In this document: positions 52,562 to 61,425 of the stretch, piece after piece
Layout of the letters: each line of letters starts with the position of its first letter
How positions within the stretch are numbered: position 1 is the stretch's first letter
Notes under the pieces: generated by a model
Databases searched by the model: none
Seen by the model: the letters and a program-made list of their open reading frames with translations, nothing else
What the model was told of the DNA's origin: nothing
Assembly: GCF_010726955.1 (NCBI RefSeq)
Contig: NZ_AP022603.1
Span: 3,596,001-3,660,000, forward strand
Direction of reading: 5' to 3'
DNA: 64,000 bases
Source: Mycolicibacterium fallax
GTDB taxonomy: Bacteria > Actinomycetota > Actinomycetes > Mycobacteriales > Mycobacteriaceae
Made by a program: the position numbers and the translations under genes

Positions 52562-52977
52562 TCGCCCGCTATCTGATCGACACCAGTGCCGCAGCGCGGA
52601 TGAGAAACCCGGTCGTGGGCGAACGGCTGGTGCCCTTGATCGAAGCGGGTTTGGTCGCGACGACGGCCCAACTTGACGCCGAAGCCCTCTACAGCGCCCG
52701 AAACGGGGACGACTACGAGCAGCTGCGGGCAGATCGACGGCTGGCGTTCGAATACCTGCCGACCCATGACGAAGACTGGCAGACGGCGTTGGAGGCGCAG
52801 CGCAGCCTTGCCCGGCGGGGGCGTCACCGCACCGTCGGGATGGCCGACCTGCTGATCGGCACATTGGCGGCCGAACACGACCTCACGCTGATCCACTACG
52901 ACGCCGACTTCGACATCGCGGCGGGGATCCTGGCCTTCCGGCATCGCTGGGTGGCGGACCGCGGCAGTCTCGACTAG
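52552..52977 (+). CDS. vapC: VapC-type PIN-domain ribonuclease toxin
   Basis: A 141-residue PIN domain. The four acidic metal-binding residues are D10 (LIDTSA), E44 (LDAEALYS), D99 (VGMADLLIG) and D117 or D119 (IHYDADFD). The group cuts tRNA or rRNA in Mg2+-dependent fashion when freed from its antitoxin. The ATG at 52552 overlaps the end of vapB. The module is inserted after purL and is absent from that place in M. tuberculosis; GC content is lower than in the neighbours, which suggests acquisition. Confidence 0.9.
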   Translation: MAVVARYLIDTSAAARMRNPVVGERLVPLIEAGLVATTAQLDAEALYSARNGDDYEQLRADRRLAFEYLPTHDEDWQTALEAQRSLARRGRHRTVGMADLLIGTLAAEHDLTLIHYDADFDIAAGILAFRHRWVADRGSLD

Positions 52978-52981
52978 CCCG

Positions 52982-53569
52982 ATGACGTCCTCACCCGCTG
53001 GGAGCCGCGGCTGGAGTCCGGACCGCCCGCTGGTGCGGGCCGGTGTCGGCACCGCGCTGGCGTTGGCGGCGGGAACGCGGCCGGGACTGCGCGGTGCACC
53101 GGCCCGCGCGGGCGCGCGGTGGGGCGCGGCGGCGGCCGGAGCGGTCGCCCTCGGGGTGGCGGCCGGAACCCTGCTGCCGGCGGTGCGCCGCGGGATGGCC
53201 GAACGCACCCCGCCCGGGGACGGCTGGGCCTGGCTGGCCTGGCAGATCCCGGTGGGCACGGTGTGGGCCGAGGAGATGTTCTACCGCGGCGCCATCGCCA
53301 CGCTGGCCCGTCGCGCCCTGGGCGCTGAGCGCGGCCGACTGCTGCAGGCCGCGCTGTTCGGCCTGGCGCACGCGCCGGGCGCCCGCCGGGCCGGCGAATC
53401 GGTGCCGGGCACCGTCGCGGTCACCGGGGTGGCCGGCTGGGTGTTCGGGCTGCTGGCGGAACGTTCCGGCTCCCTGCTGGCGCCGATGCTGGCGCACCTG
53501 GCCGTCAACGAGGCCGGGGCGCTGGCCACCCTGGCGGTGCGGCGCCGCGCGGCCGCCGTGACAGGCTGA
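52982..53569 (+). CDS. CPBP-family (CAAX-type) intramembrane metalloprotease, Rv0804-like
   Basis: A 195-residue membrane protein. The three CPBP motifs are AEEMFYRGAI (catalytic Glu pair and Arg), FGLAHAPG (metal-binding His) and LAHLAVNEAG (second His with Asn). Hydrophobic segments lie around 45-68, 80-100 and 140-175. The group includes prenyl-protein proteases and bacteriocin-immunity proteins; the substrate here is unknown. It starts 4 bases after vapC, and the order before the next gene agrees with the Rv0804-Rv0807 region. Confidence 0.8.
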   Translation: MTSSPAGSRGWSPDRPLVRAGVGTALALAAGTRPGLRGAPARAGARWGAAAAGAVALGVAAGTLLPAVRRGMAERTPPGDGWAWLAWQIPVGTVWAEEMFYRGAIATLARRALGAERGRLLQAALFGLAHAPGARRAGESVPGTVAVTGVAGWVFGLLAERSGSLLAPMLAHLAVNEAGALATLAVRRRAAAVTG

Positions 53570-53573
53570 CCCG

Positions 53574-53960
53574 ATGGCCCCGCGCAGCACCCCCGACCCG
53601 GCGACGACCCGCGCCGCGGTCCTGGCGCTGGCCGACTGGCTGCGTGACGAGGCGGCGCCGGCCCCCGCGCGGGCCGCGCTGGCCGCCGCGGTCCGGCTGA
53701 CCGCCCGGACGCTGGCCGCCGCCGCACCCGGAGCCAGCGTGGAGGTGCGCGTCCCGCCGTTCGTCGCCGTGCAGTGCATCGCCGGTCCCCGGCACACCCG
53801 CGGCACCCCGCCCAACGTGCTGGAGACCGATCCGCGGACCTGGCTGCTGCTGGCCACCGGGCTGCTGGAACTCGACGCCGCGGGGCCCGCGGTGGAAGTC
53901 TCCGGGGCCCGGGCCGCGGAGATCACCGGGTGGCTGCCGGTGCTGCCGCTGGGTGGCTGA
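53574..53960 (+). CDS. Sterol-carrier-like small protein, Rv0807-like
   Basis: A 128-residue protein of the bacterial sterol-carrier-protein-like family. The central block VEVRVPPFVAVQCIAGPRHT and then RGTPPNVLETDPRTWLLLATG is very well conserved in actinobacteria. It may bind a lipid or nucleotide; no function is established. It lies 4 bases after the CPBP protease gene and shortly before purF, as Rv0807 does before purF (Rv0808), so a link with purine synthesis has been kept through evolution. Confidence 0.85.
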   Translation: MAPRSTPDPATTRAAVLALADWLRDEAAPAPARAALAAAVRLTARTLAAAAPGASVEVRVPPFVAVQCIAGPRHTRGTPPNVLETDPRTWLLLATGLLELDAAGPAVEVSGARAAEITGWLPVLPLGG

Positions 53961-53965
53961 CCCGG

Positions 53966-54463
53966 TCAGCTCAGTTGGTACTGGAACGTCCAGCCGAACG
54001 GGGCGCTGGGCGGTGTGGTGGCAAACGCTCCGGGCCAGTGGGTGCTGCACTGCAGGCCCATCTGGAGCCGCTCCCCGGCCGGCGCGCTGACCTGGCGCTG
54101 GGAGCTACCGCCGGTGGCCGGGAGCAGCTTCACGTCGTAGGCCAGGTTCAGCACCGGAACGTTGCCCGAATTGCTGCCCTCGGTCCCCTTCCGGGTGGTG
54201 GTGGAGCGTTCGGTCACCGCGCACAGCCAGTACCCATCGTCCTTCAGGACGGGGTCGATGTTTCCCCAGGTGAGGGTCAGCGTGTGGTTGCCCGAGCCGT
54301 CGTCCCCGTCGACGGTGAGCATGACACCGCCCGGCGGGTGCCCCCAGCCGTCTTCGGTGCCGGGCACCACGTCCGCGGCGGCGGTCGCGACCCCGCCGAG
54401 GCCGACGGCGACCAGCGCCGCCGCCGCAACGGCTTTCCCTCCGATACCAGCGTGAGTGCGCAC
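53966..54463 (-). CDS. Secreted protein of unknown function
   Basis: A 165-residue exported protein. The N-terminus HAGIGGKAVAAAALVAVGLG and an AAA cleavage region near residue 27 form a Sec signal peptide. The mature part has two Cys (in YWLCAVTE and GLQCSTHW) that could form a disulphide, and is rich in beta-type segments, with no known domain that I recognise. The GTG at 54463 has GGGGGAGG upstream; the longer open frame upstream covers the purF promoter and was rejected. It is divergent from purF. Confidence 0.7.
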   Translation of the reverse strand: MRTHAGIGGKAVAAAALVAVGLGGVATAAADVVPGTEDGWGHPPGGVMLTVDGDDGSGNHTLTLTWGNIDPVLKDDGYWLCAVTERSTTTRKGTEGSNSGNVPVLNLAYDVKLLPATGGSSQRQVSAPAGERLQMGLQCSTHWPGAFATTPPSAPFGWTFQYQLS

Positions 54464-54598
54464 GGTTGCCTCCCCCGGTCGTGCGACCCCAAGCGTATTC
54501 CGGTGCGGGCCGCCGGTACCACCGATCCGGCCCGGTATTTCGGGGGTCCGGGGCACCGCCGACGCCGGCTCATCTAGGTGAATCCGATTACCGGCCCG

Positions 54599-54604
54599 TA
54601 GACT
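54599..54604 (+). promoter_or_regulatory. Probable -10 element of purF
   Basis: TAGACT lies 40 bases before the purF GTG. A short leader with GGGAGC would follow. No PurR-like or riboswitch-like element was recognised here. Confidence 0.4.
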
Positions 54605-54644
54605 GGCCCCGTCAGCCACCGCGACGTCCGGGAGCAGCCCCAAC

Positions 54645-56192
54645 GTGACAGAGCAGCCGATAGAGCCCGACGAACAAGCCCCTCGTGAAGAGTGTGGCGT
54701 CTTCGGGGTTTGGGCACCGGGCGAAGATGTTGCCAAGCTCACTTACTACGGCCTTTATGCGCTACAACACCGTGGCCAGGAGGCGGCCGGCATCGCCGTC
54801 GCCGACGGATCGCAGATCATCGTCTTCAAGGATCTGGGCCTGGTGTCCCAGGTTTTCGACGAGGCCACCCTGGCTGGAATGGTCGGCCACGTCGCCGTCG
54901 GGCACTGCCGCTACTCCACCACCGGCTCGACCACCTGGGAGAACGCCCAGCCGGTCTTCCGGCACACCGCCGCGGGCACCGGGGTGGCGCTCGGCCACAA
55001 CGGCAACCTGGTCAACACCACCGACCTGGCCGGCCGGGCCCGGGACGCCGGGCTGATGAACAACGGCGCGATGGGCGCCACCACCGACTCCGACATCCTC
55101 GGCGCGCTGCTGGCCCACGGCGCGGCCGACGCGACCCTGGAGCAGGCCGCCCTGGAGCTGCTGCCGACCGTCCGGGGCGCGTTCTGCCTGACCTTCATGG
55201 ACGAGAACACCCTCTACGCCGCCCGCGACCCGCACGGGGTGCGCCCGCTGTCGCTGGGCCGGCTGGACCGCGGCTGGGTGGTGGCCTCGGAGACCGCGGC
55301 GCTGGACATCGTCGGCGCCTCCTTCGTCCGCGACATCGAGCCCGGCGAACTGCTGGCCATCGACGCCGACGGGGTGCGCTCGACCCGGTTCGCCGAGGCG
55401 ACCCCCAAGGCCTGCGTCTTCGAATACGTCTACCTGGCCCGCCCGGACAGCAACCTGGCCGGCCGCTCGGTGCACTCCACCCGGGTGGAGATCGGCCGCG
55501 AACTGGCCCGGGAGATGCCGGTGGACGCCGACCTGGTGATCGGCGTCCCGGAATCCGGCACGCCGGCCGCGGTCGGCTACGCCCAGGAGTCCGGGGTGCC
55601 GTTCGGTCAGGGCCTGATGAAGAACGCCTACGTCGGGCGCACCTTCATCCAGCCGTCGCAGACCATCCGCCAGCTCGGCATCCGGCTCAAGCTCAACCCG
55701 CTCAAGGAGATGATCCGCGGCAAGCGGCTGATCGTCGTCGACGACTCCATCGTGCGCGGCAACACCCAGCGCTCGCTGATCCGGATGCTGCGGGAGGCCG
55801 GCGCGCTGGAGGTGCACGTTCGGATCGCCTCGCCGCCGGTGAAGTGGCCGTGCTTCTACGGCATTGACTTCGCCTCCCCGGCCGAGCTGATCGCCAACGC
55901 CGCCAACACCGAGGGCTCCCAGGCGGGGATGCTGGAGGCGGTGCGGCACGCGATCGGCGCCGACACGCTGGACTACATCTCGCTGGACGGGATGATCCGC
56001 GCCACCGCGCAGCCCATCGACCGGCTGTGCCGGGCCTGCTTCGACGGCGTCTACCCGATCGAACTGCCCGGTGAGGCGGCGCTCGGCAAGAACGTCGTCG
56101 AGCAGATGCTGGCCAACGCCGCCCGGGCCGGTGTGCCCGGCCAGCCGGCGCAGCCCGCAGCCGATCCGGCGTCGGCGCTGCGCAGGCCGTAG
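54645..56192 (+). CDS. purF: Amidophosphoribosyltransferase
   Basis: A 515-residue enzyme for the first committed step of purine synthesis, making phosphoribosylamine from PRPP and glutamine. A 16-residue propeptide precedes C17 (EECGVFGVW), the N-terminal nucleophile freed by self-cleavage. The glutaminase domain runs to about 240, then the phosphoribosyltransferase domain with the PRPP loop VVDDSIVRGNT. Cys residues in the type associated with a [4Fe-4S] cluster lie in PVKWPCFYGID and DRLCRACFDG. It is followed 61 bases later by purM. Confidence 0.96.
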   Translation: MTEQPIEPDEQAPREECGVFGVWAPGEDVAKLTYYGLYALQHRGQEAAGIAVADGSQIIVFKDLGLVSQVFDEATLAGMVGHVAVGHCRYSTTGSTTWENAQPVFRHTAAGTGVALGHNGNLVNTTDLAGRARDAGLMNNGAMGATTDSDILGALLAHGAADATLEQAALELLPTVRGAFCLTFMDENTLYAARDPHGVRPLSLGRLDRGWVVASETAALDIVGASFVRDIEPGELLAIDADGVRSTRFAEATPKACVFEYVYLARPDSNLAGRSVHSTRVEIGRELAREMPVDADLVIGVPESGTPAAVGYAQESGVPFGQGLMKNAYVGRTFIQPSQTIRQLGIRLKLNPLKEMIRGKRLIVVDDSIVRGNTQRSLIRMLREAGALEVHVRIASPPVKWPCFYGIDFASPAELIANAANTEGSQAGMLEAVRHAIGADTLDYISLDGMIRATAQPIDRLCRACFDGVYPIELPGEAALGKNVVEQMLANAARAGVPGQPAQPAADPASALRRP

Positions 56193-56245
56193 GCCGTCTT
56201 CGGGGGCCAGGCCACGCTGGGTCGGTCCCCGTGCGGGTGGACCGG

Positions 56246-56251
56246 TAGATT
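56246..56251 (+). promoter_or_regulatory. -10 element that helps choose the purM start
   Basis: TAGATT stands 2 bases before the first ATG (56254) and 8 before the second (56260). If it is the -10, a leaderless transcript would favour the second ATG. Confidence 0.4.
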
Positions 56252-56253
56252 GA

Positions 56254-57333
56254 ATGACGATGACCGAGCGTGGAACTGAACCAGGGATCTCCTACGCGTC
56301 GGCCGGCGTCGATATCGAAGCCGGCGACCGTGCCGTCGAACTCCTCAAGCCGCTGGCGCAACGCGCCACCCGGCCGGAGGTGCGGGGCGGTATCGGCGGC
56401 TTCGCCGGACTGTTCGCGTTGCGCGGCGACTACCGGGAACCGCTGCTGGCCTCCTCGACCGACGGCGTCGGCACCAAGCTGGCCGTCGCCCAGGCGATGG
56501 ACATCCACGACACCGTCGGGATCGACCTGGTCGCCATGGTCGTCGACGACCTGGTGGTCTGCGGCGCCGAGCCGCTGTTCCTGCAGGACTACATCGCCAT
56601 CGGCCAGGTGGTCCCGGAGCGGGTGGAGGCCATCGTCGCCGGCATCGCCGAGGGCTGCGTGCAGGCCGGTTGCGCGCTGCTGGGCGGGGAGACCGCCGAG
56701 CATCCCGGCCTGATGGCGCCGGATCACTACGACATCTCCGCGAGCGGGGTCGGCGTGGTGGAGGCCGACGAGGTGCTCGGGCCAGACCGGGTCCGCCCCG
56801 GCGACGTGATCATTGGGATGGCCGCCTCCGGCCTGCACTCCAACGGCTACTCGCTGGCCCGCAAGGTGCTGCTGGAGATCGAACGCCTGGACCTGGCCGG
56901 TCACGTGGAGGAGTTCGGCCGCACCCTCGGCGAGGAACTGCTTGAGCCGACCCGGATCTACGCCAAGGACTGCCTGGCGCTGGCCGCCGAGACGCACGTC
57001 CGCACCTTCTGCCACGTCACCGGCGGCGGGCTGGCCGGGAACCTGGAGCGGGTGATCCCGCACGGGCTGACCGCCGAAATGGACCGCGGCACCTGGGTGC
57101 CTGCCCCGGTGTTCGGGATGATCGCGCAGCGCGGCCGGATCGAGCGGGTCGAGATGGAGAAGACCTTCAACATGGGCGTCGGCATGGTGGCCGTCGTCGC
57201 GCCGGAGGACACCGACCGGGCGCTGGCGATCCTGACCGCCCGGCACCTGGACTGCTGGGTGCTGGGGACGGTCAACAAGGGCGGCAAGGACACGCCGCGC
57301 GCAACGTTGGTGGGGCAGCACCCGCGGTTCTGA
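56254..57333 (+). CDS. purM: Phosphoribosylformylglycinamidine cyclo-ligase (AIR synthetase)
   Basis: A 359-residue enzyme that closes the imidazole ring of FGAM using ATP. The N-terminal SYASAGVDIEAGDRAVELLK block, LLASSTDGVGTKLAVAQ and ALLGGETAEHPG are family signatures, and HVTGGGLAGNLERV lies in the C-terminal half. It works directly after the PurLQS complex. The second ATG two codons on (56260) may be the true start. It converges on the DUF3073 gene 25 bases away. Confidence 0.96.
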   Translation: MTMTERGTEPGISYASAGVDIEAGDRAVELLKPLAQRATRPEVRGGIGGFAGLFALRGDYREPLLASSTDGVGTKLAVAQAMDIHDTVGIDLVAMVVDDLVVCGAEPLFLQDYIAIGQVVPERVEAIVAGIAEGCVQAGCALLGGETAEHPGLMAPDHYDISASGVGVVEADEVLGPDRVRPGDVIIGMAASGLHSNGYSLARKVLLEIERLDLAGHVEEFGRTLGEELLEPTRIYAKDCLALAAETHVRTFCHVTGGGLAGNLERVIPHGLTAEMDRGTWVPAPVFGMIAQRGRIERVEMEKTFNMGVGMVAVVAPEDTDRALAILTARHLDCWVLGTVNKGGKDTPRATLVGQHPRF

Positions 57334-57357
57334 GCCGACCGCGGGCGCCGGGGCGCC

Positions 57358-57534
57358 TCAGCGCCGCCAGTCGTCCTCGTCCGACCACTGATCGGAGGAG
57401 TCACCGTCGAACTTGTCGTTGGAGGGTGCTCCGGTCAGCTCCTGGCGGAGTCGTTCGAAATCCGTTTGCGGGGAGCTGTATTTAAGCTCACGTGCAACCT
57501 TGGTCTGCTTTGCCTTTGCCCGGCCGCGGCCCAT
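57358..57534 (-). CDS. DUF3073 small protein, Rv0810c-like
   Basis: A 58-residue protein with a basic N-terminus (MGRGRAKAKQTKVARELKY) and a very acidic, Trp-containing C-terminus (SSDQWSDEDDWRR). I translated it directly from the minus strand, ATG at 57532-57534. The same small protein is found beside purM in most actinobacteria. The function is unknown; the charge pattern hints at nucleic-acid or ribosome contact. GGGGGA precedes the start. Confidence 0.88.
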   Translation of the reverse strand: MGRGRAKAKQTKVARELKYSSPQTDFERLRQELTGAPSNDKFDGDSSDQWSDEDDWRR

Positions 57535-57673
57535 GGGGGATCCCCCTCGCGCAATATCGGAGCGGCCCGAAGTACCGAGCGGCTCCGATGTGAATGTGTG
57601 TATTGTCCTGCGGCCAGTCTACCGTGCCCGTGGCGGTGATGTCGGCAGCCCCGGACTACCCCGTGTCCGGAGG

Positions 57674-58786
57674 CTAAGAGCCCAGGTCAGGACCGCTGCG
57701 CAGCCGGTCGACGGCGACCCGCCCGGCCCCCGGTGCGTCGGCCGGCGGCAGCGAATCCTCGTCGATCCGCGCCGGGGTCACCGCCCCGGCGATCAGCTCG
57801 GTGTCGGCGGGCACGCCGCGCTTGACCAACGCCAGCGCCACCGGCCCGAGGTCGGCGTGTTCGACGACGGTGCCGACCCGGCCCACCGTGCGGCCGCCCG
57901 CGGTCACCGGGTCACCGGTCTGCGGCCGGTCCCCGGAACCGTCCAGGTGCAGCAGCACCAGCATCCGCGGCGGCCGGCCCAGGTTGTGCACCCGGGCGAC
58001 GGTCTCCTGGCCGCGGTAGCAGCCCTTGTCCAGGTGCACCGCCCCCACCCCGGGCCCGCCGATCCAGCCGACCTCGTGCGGGATGGTGCGCTCGTCGGTG
58101 TCCACCCCGAGCCGGGGGCGCAGCGCGGCCACCCGGTTCGCCTCGTAGGCCCAGGTGCCGGCCGGGCGCGCGCCGTGGGCGTGCAGCCGGGCCAGGGTGC
58201 CCGCCACCGCTTCCCGCGGGACCAGCAGGTCCAGCTCCGGCGGGCCGCCCGCGGCGCTGGGCATCCGGCGCAGGAAACCGCCGCCGGGCAGCGCCACCGC
58301 CGTCATCTCCGCGGGCAGCGCGTCCTGCCCGGCCGCGGTCAGCCCGAGCGCGTCGCGCAACTCCGGTTCGGCCAGCGCCGGGCCGATCAGGCTCAGCACC
58401 GCCAGGTCCGCGGCGGCCGGGGCGGCGTCGGACCAGAACACCATCCGGGCCAGGTAGGCCAGCAGCGGTTCGGCGCGCCACGGCTCGGTGTCCAGGTAGC
58501 TGGTGCCGCCCAGCTCGGACTGGATCCAGTGATCCTCGACCCGGCCCTGCCCGTCCAGGCTCAGATTCTGGGTGCTGGCGCCCTCGGGCAGCGCGGCGAC
58601 GTGCTGGCTGGAGATGGTGTGCAGCCAGCTCTGCCGGTCGGCCCCGGTGATGGCCAGCACCCCGCGATGCGACCGATCGATGACGACCGCGCCGGTGGCC
58701 GCGGCTCGCTGCTCACCGAGCGGGTCGCCGTAATGCCAGGTTGCGCCCGCGTCGGGGCCGGGATCGGGAGCGGGGACGGCAGCCAC
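57674..58786 (-). CDS. ygfZ: YgfZ/GcvT-like folate-binding protein, Rv0811c-like
   Basis: A 370-residue aminomethyltransferase-fold protein. The defining motif KGCYRGQE, with the conserved Cys, is near residue 255. Bacterial YgfZ helps assemble or repair [4Fe-4S] enzymes in a folate-dependent manner, such as the tRNA methylthiolase MiaB. The first domain starts at GAVVIDRSHRGVLAITGADR. The GTG start at 58786 is followed by an Ala/Pro-rich tail. It is divergent from pabC, 49 bases apart, as in M. tuberculosis; both proteins touch folate metabolism. Confidence 0.88.
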   Translation of the reverse strand: MAAVPAPDPGPDAGATWHYGDPLGEQRAAATGAVVIDRSHRGVLAITGADRQSWLHTISSQHVAALPEGASTQNLSLDGQGRVEDHWIQSELGGTSYLDTEPWRAEPLLAYLARMVFWSDAAPAAADLAVLSLIGPALAEPELRDALGLTAAGQDALPAEMTAVALPGGGFLRRMPSAAGGPPELDLLVPREAVAGTLARLHAHGARPAGTWAYEANRVAALRPRLGVDTDERTIPHEVGWIGGPGVGAVHLDKGCYRGQETVARVHNLGRPPRMLVLLHLDGSGDRPQTGDPVTAGGRTVGRVGTVVEHADLGPVALALVKRGVPADTELIAGAVTPARIDEDSLPPADAPGAGRVAVDRLRSGPDLGS

Positions 58787-58821
58787 GGCTCAACTCTACG
58801 GACCCCGGGACCGGCCGCGTC

Positions 58822-58827
58822 TACGCT
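58822..58827 (+). promoter_or_regulatory. Probable -10 element of pabC
   Basis: TACGCT stands 8 bases before the ATG at 58836, with no ribosome-binding site; leaderless or nearly so. Confidence 0.38.
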
Positions 58828-58835
58828 ATGGCCCC

Positions 58836-59696
58836 ATGGCTGTGGTGGTCACCCTCGACGGTGTGGTGCACGATCCCGACGCGCCGCTGCTGTGCGCCGA
58901 TGACCTGGCCGCGGTCCGCGGCGACGGGGTGTTCGAGACGCTGCTGGTGCGCGGCGGCCGGGCCCGGGTGGTGGACGCGCACCTGACCCGGTTGGCCGCC
59001 TCGGCGGCGATGCTGGACCTGCCCGTCCCGGACCCGCAGGCCTGGCGCCGGGCCATCGACGCCGCGGCCGCGGCGTGGGGCCCCGGCGCCGAGGGGGCGC
59101 TGCGGCTGGTCTACACCCGGGGCCGGGAGAGCGGATCGGCGCCGACGGCATACGTCACGGTGTCGCCGCTGGCGGCGCGGATCGCCGCCGCCCGCGCCGA
59201 CGGGATCTCCGCGGTGCTGCTGGACCGCGGGCTGGACTCCGGTGCCCGGTCCCGGCTGCCGTGGCTGCTGGCCGGGGCCAAGACGCTGTCCTACGCGGTG
59301 AACATGGCCGCGCTGCGGCACGCCGCCGGCGTCGGCGCCGACGACGTGGTGTTCGTCAGCTCCGACGGGTTGGTGCTGGAGGGCCCGCGGTCGACGGTGG
59401 TGATCGCGGTCGCCGGGGACGACGGCCGGCCCTGCCTGCTGACCCCGCCGCCGTGGTACCCGATCCTGCGCGGCACCACCGCGGCGGCGCTGTTCACCGC
59501 CGCGCGCGACGCCGGCTATGACTGCGATTACCGCGCGCTGCGCCCGGCGGACCTGTTCGCCGCGCAGGGGGTGTGGCTGCTGTCCAGCATCACCCTCGGG
59601 GCGCGGGTGCACACCCTCGACGGCGTCGCGCTGCCGCCCGCCCCGCTGGCCGTGGAGTTCGCCGGCCTGGTCGACGCCGCGATCGGCGGCCGGTAA
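58836..59696 (+). CDS. pabC: Aminodeoxychorismate lyase (class IV PLP transaminase fold), Rv0812-like
   Basis: A 286-residue fold-type IV PLP enzyme. K149 in LLAGAKTLSY is the PLP lysine, and the segments GDGVFETLLVRGG and VLEGPRSTVVI are typical. It should release pyruvate from 4-amino-4-deoxychorismate to give p-aminobenzoate for folate. Relatives include D-amino-acid and branched-chain transaminases, so side activities are possible. It is divergent from ygfZ. A structured non-coding stretch follows its stop. Confidence 0.87.
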   Translation: MAVVVTLDGVVHDPDAPLLCADDLAAVRGDGVFETLLVRGGRARVVDAHLTRLAASAAMLDLPVPDPQAWRRAIDAAAAAWGPGAEGALRLVYTRGRESGSAPTAYVTVSPLAARIAAARADGISAVLLDRGLDSGARSRLPWLLAGAKTLSYAVNMAALRHAAGVGADDVVFVSSDGLVLEGPRSTVVIAVAGDDGRPCLLTPPPWYPILRGTTAAALFTAARDAGYDCDYRALRPADLFAAQGVWLLSSITLGARVHTLDGVALPPAPLAVEFAGLVDAAIGGR

Positions 59697-59750
59697 TTCG
59701 GTCGACGGATGGCCCGGGCGGGAGTAGCGTCGCCGATACCCGGCGTGTGA

Positions 59751-59870
59751 GGTGACCGTCGGCCGTGCGCACCGGAGCGCGCCACGCCCGGGAGCGCCGG
59801 CCGGATCGACGGTCACCCCGGCCCCCGAGCCCCGGCTTCGCCGGATCCCAGACGTGTGGCTCGGGGGCCG
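59751..59870 (+). other. Strongly structured intergenic region with two long inverted repeats
   Basis: The gap between pabC and the binding-protein gene (59697-59932) holds GGTGACCGTC (59751-59760) and its exact inverse (59808-59817), then CGGCCCCCGAGCC (59819-59831) with its exact inverse (59858-59870). Inside the second pair is a small CCGGC-TTC-GCCGG hairpin (59832-59844). In RNA this would fold into two adjacent helices. It could be a terminator of pabC, a leader of the downstream gene or a small RNA; I could not match it to a known riboswitch. Confidence 0.5.
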
Positions 59871-59932
59871 TGCACCCGGGGTTTGCCGGACCTGCCCGCC
59901 GCGCCGCGGCGACGATGGACGAAAATGACCGA

Positions 59933-60772
59933 ATGTTCCCGACGGCGGCCCGGATCGCGACGCTGGCCGCGCTGGTGCTGGCCGCGGTCGGCTGCGCCGG
60001 GCCCGACCCGGCGCCGGGCCCGCGGTGTACGCCCGGACAGCTCGACACCCTGACCGCCGGGGTGTTCACCTTTGCCACCGACCAGCCCGCCTACCGGCCG
60101 TGGTTTGTCGCCGATCAGCCGGCCAACGGCGAGGGGTTCGAATCGGCGGTCGCCTACGCCGCCGCGGAGCAGCTCGGGTACCCGCCGGATCGGGTGCGCT
60201 GGACCCGGTTGCCGTTCAGCACCGCGATGGCGCCCGGCCCGAAACCCTTCGACGCCGCGATCAGCCAGTTCTCCATCACCGACCAGCGCCGCGAGATCGT
60301 CGACTTCTCCGCGCCGTACTACGACGTCGACCAGGCGGTGCTCACCGTCGCGGGCTCGGCGGCGGCCGGCCTGCGCAGCACCACCGCGCTGGGCCGACTG
60401 CGGTTGGGCGCGGAGGCCGGCACCACCGGTGCGCTGACCGCGCGGATGCTGTCGCACGCCACCCCGATCACGGTGTACGACTCCAACGACCAGGCGATCG
60501 CGGCGCTGTCCGGCGGAAAGGTCGACGCCCTGGTGATGGATCTGCCGACCGCGCAGCGGGCGGCCGGCGACCTGCCCGACGGCGTCGTCGTCGGGCAACT
60601 GCCCAAGGCGCCCGAGCACGTCGAGCAGCTCGCGATGCTGCTGGACAAGGACAGCCCGCTGACCGGATGCCTGTCGTCGGCGGTGGAGGCGCTGCGCGCC
60701 GACGGGGTGCTGGACCGGCTGCAGCGGCAGTGGATGGCTGCGACGCCGGTGCCGATGCTGACCTCGGGCTAG
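59933..60772 (+). CDS. Family 3 solute-binding lipoprotein (amino-acid-type ABC binding protein)
   Basis: A 279-residue binding protein. A signal peptide ending VLAAVGCAG gives a lipobox Cys at about 21. Typical segments are [39 protein letters not shown] and [16 protein letters not shown], as in amino-acid and opine-binding proteins. No ABC permease or ATPase is adjacent, so it is an orphan. The ATG at 59915 is another start but would put acidic residues before the signal. Its last bases overlap the convergent nitrobindin-like gene. Confidence 0.8.
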   Translation: MFPTAARIATLAALVLAAVGCAGPDPAPGPRCTPGQLDTLTAGVFTFATDQPAYRPWFVADQPANGEGFESAVAYAAAEQLGYPPDRVRWTRLPFSTAMAPGPKPFDAAISQFSITDQRREIVDFSAPYYDVDQAVLTVAGSAAAGLRSTTALGRLRLGAEAGTTGALTARMLSHATPITVYDSNDQAIAALSGGKVDALVMDLPTAQRAAGDLPDGVVVGQLPKAPEHVEQLAMLLDKDSPLTGCLSSAVEALRADGVLDRLQRQWMAATPVPMLTSG

Positions 60773-61425
60773 CCCGCGTGGCGGGACAGTCGCGCCGACA
60801 GGTGCGGCACCAGGGCGCCGTCGGGGTCGACGCGTTCCTCGACGTAGCCCAGGTCGCCGTCCTCGACGATGCCGTAGAGCCGTTTGGCGCCGCCGACCAG
60901 CAGGCCGGACCGGCTGCGGGCGAGCGCGTCGGTGGTCAGCTCCCACGACGACGGGCCCAGCGGCCTGCCGTAGAACATCTCGATGTAGCCGGCCGAGTGC
61001 GCCAGCAGCAGTTCGATGGCCTGGGTCTCGTCCGGGTCGGCCGGATCGTTGACGAACCGCCAGAAACCGGTCTCCCGCAGGCTGTGCCCGTCGAACTCAC
61101 CGTCGTCGGTCAGCCGCCAGGACCGGGCCTCCCAGTTCAGGTAGTCGGCGCCGTCGTGCGAGACGACGATCTGCTGGCCGAACCGGTAGTCGCCGTGCGC
61201 GTCGCGGCCCTCACCCTCGCCGCGCCAGACGCCGACCAGCGGCAGCAGTGCGAGCAGGGCGCCGCTCAGATCCGCGCCGAGGCGCAGGTTGGCGGTGTCG
61301 GTCAACGGCAGATCGTCGAACGTCGGAATGTTGCGCGACGAGGTGAGCTTTGCGCGTTCGGCCGCCGAGGCGACCGCACGATCACCGGACCCGGGTGCGG
61401 GGCCGTCGGGGTGCGCGTCGGTCAC
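60769..61425 (-). CDS. Nitrobindin/fatty-acid-binding-protein-like beta-barrel, Rv0813c-like
   Basis: A 218-residue protein of the haem-binding beta-barrel (THAP4/nitrobindin) family. [11 protein letters not shown] (about 63-73) is the signature at the barrel entrance, and the C-terminal HLSARLSRH region is where the axial His lies in nitrobindins. It may bind haem, NO or a fatty acid. The N-terminal 45 residues are disordered-looking. The GTG start at 61425 overlaps the stop of the small membrane peptide. The genomic place is that of Rv0813c. Confidence 0.83.
   Translation of the reverse strand: MTDAHPDGPAPGSGDRAVASAAERAKLTSSRNIPTFDDLPLTDTANLRLGADLSGALLALLPLVGVWRGEGEGRDAHGDYRFGQQIVVSHDGADYLNWEARSWRLTDDGEFDGHSLRETGFWRFVNDPADPDETQAIELLLAHSAGYIEMFYGRPLGPSSWELTTDALARSRSGLLVGGAKRLYGIVEDGDLGYVEERVDPDGALVPHLSARLSRHAG

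Noticed and set aside
54464..54644. Riboswitch upstream of purF
   Set aside because: No conserved purine or ZTP aptamer core was seen; a simple promoter and ribosome site explain the gap.
57413..58903. Plus-strand open frame opposite ygfZ
   Set aside because: It is antisense to a gene with an intact KGCYRGQE motif and has shadow-frame composition.
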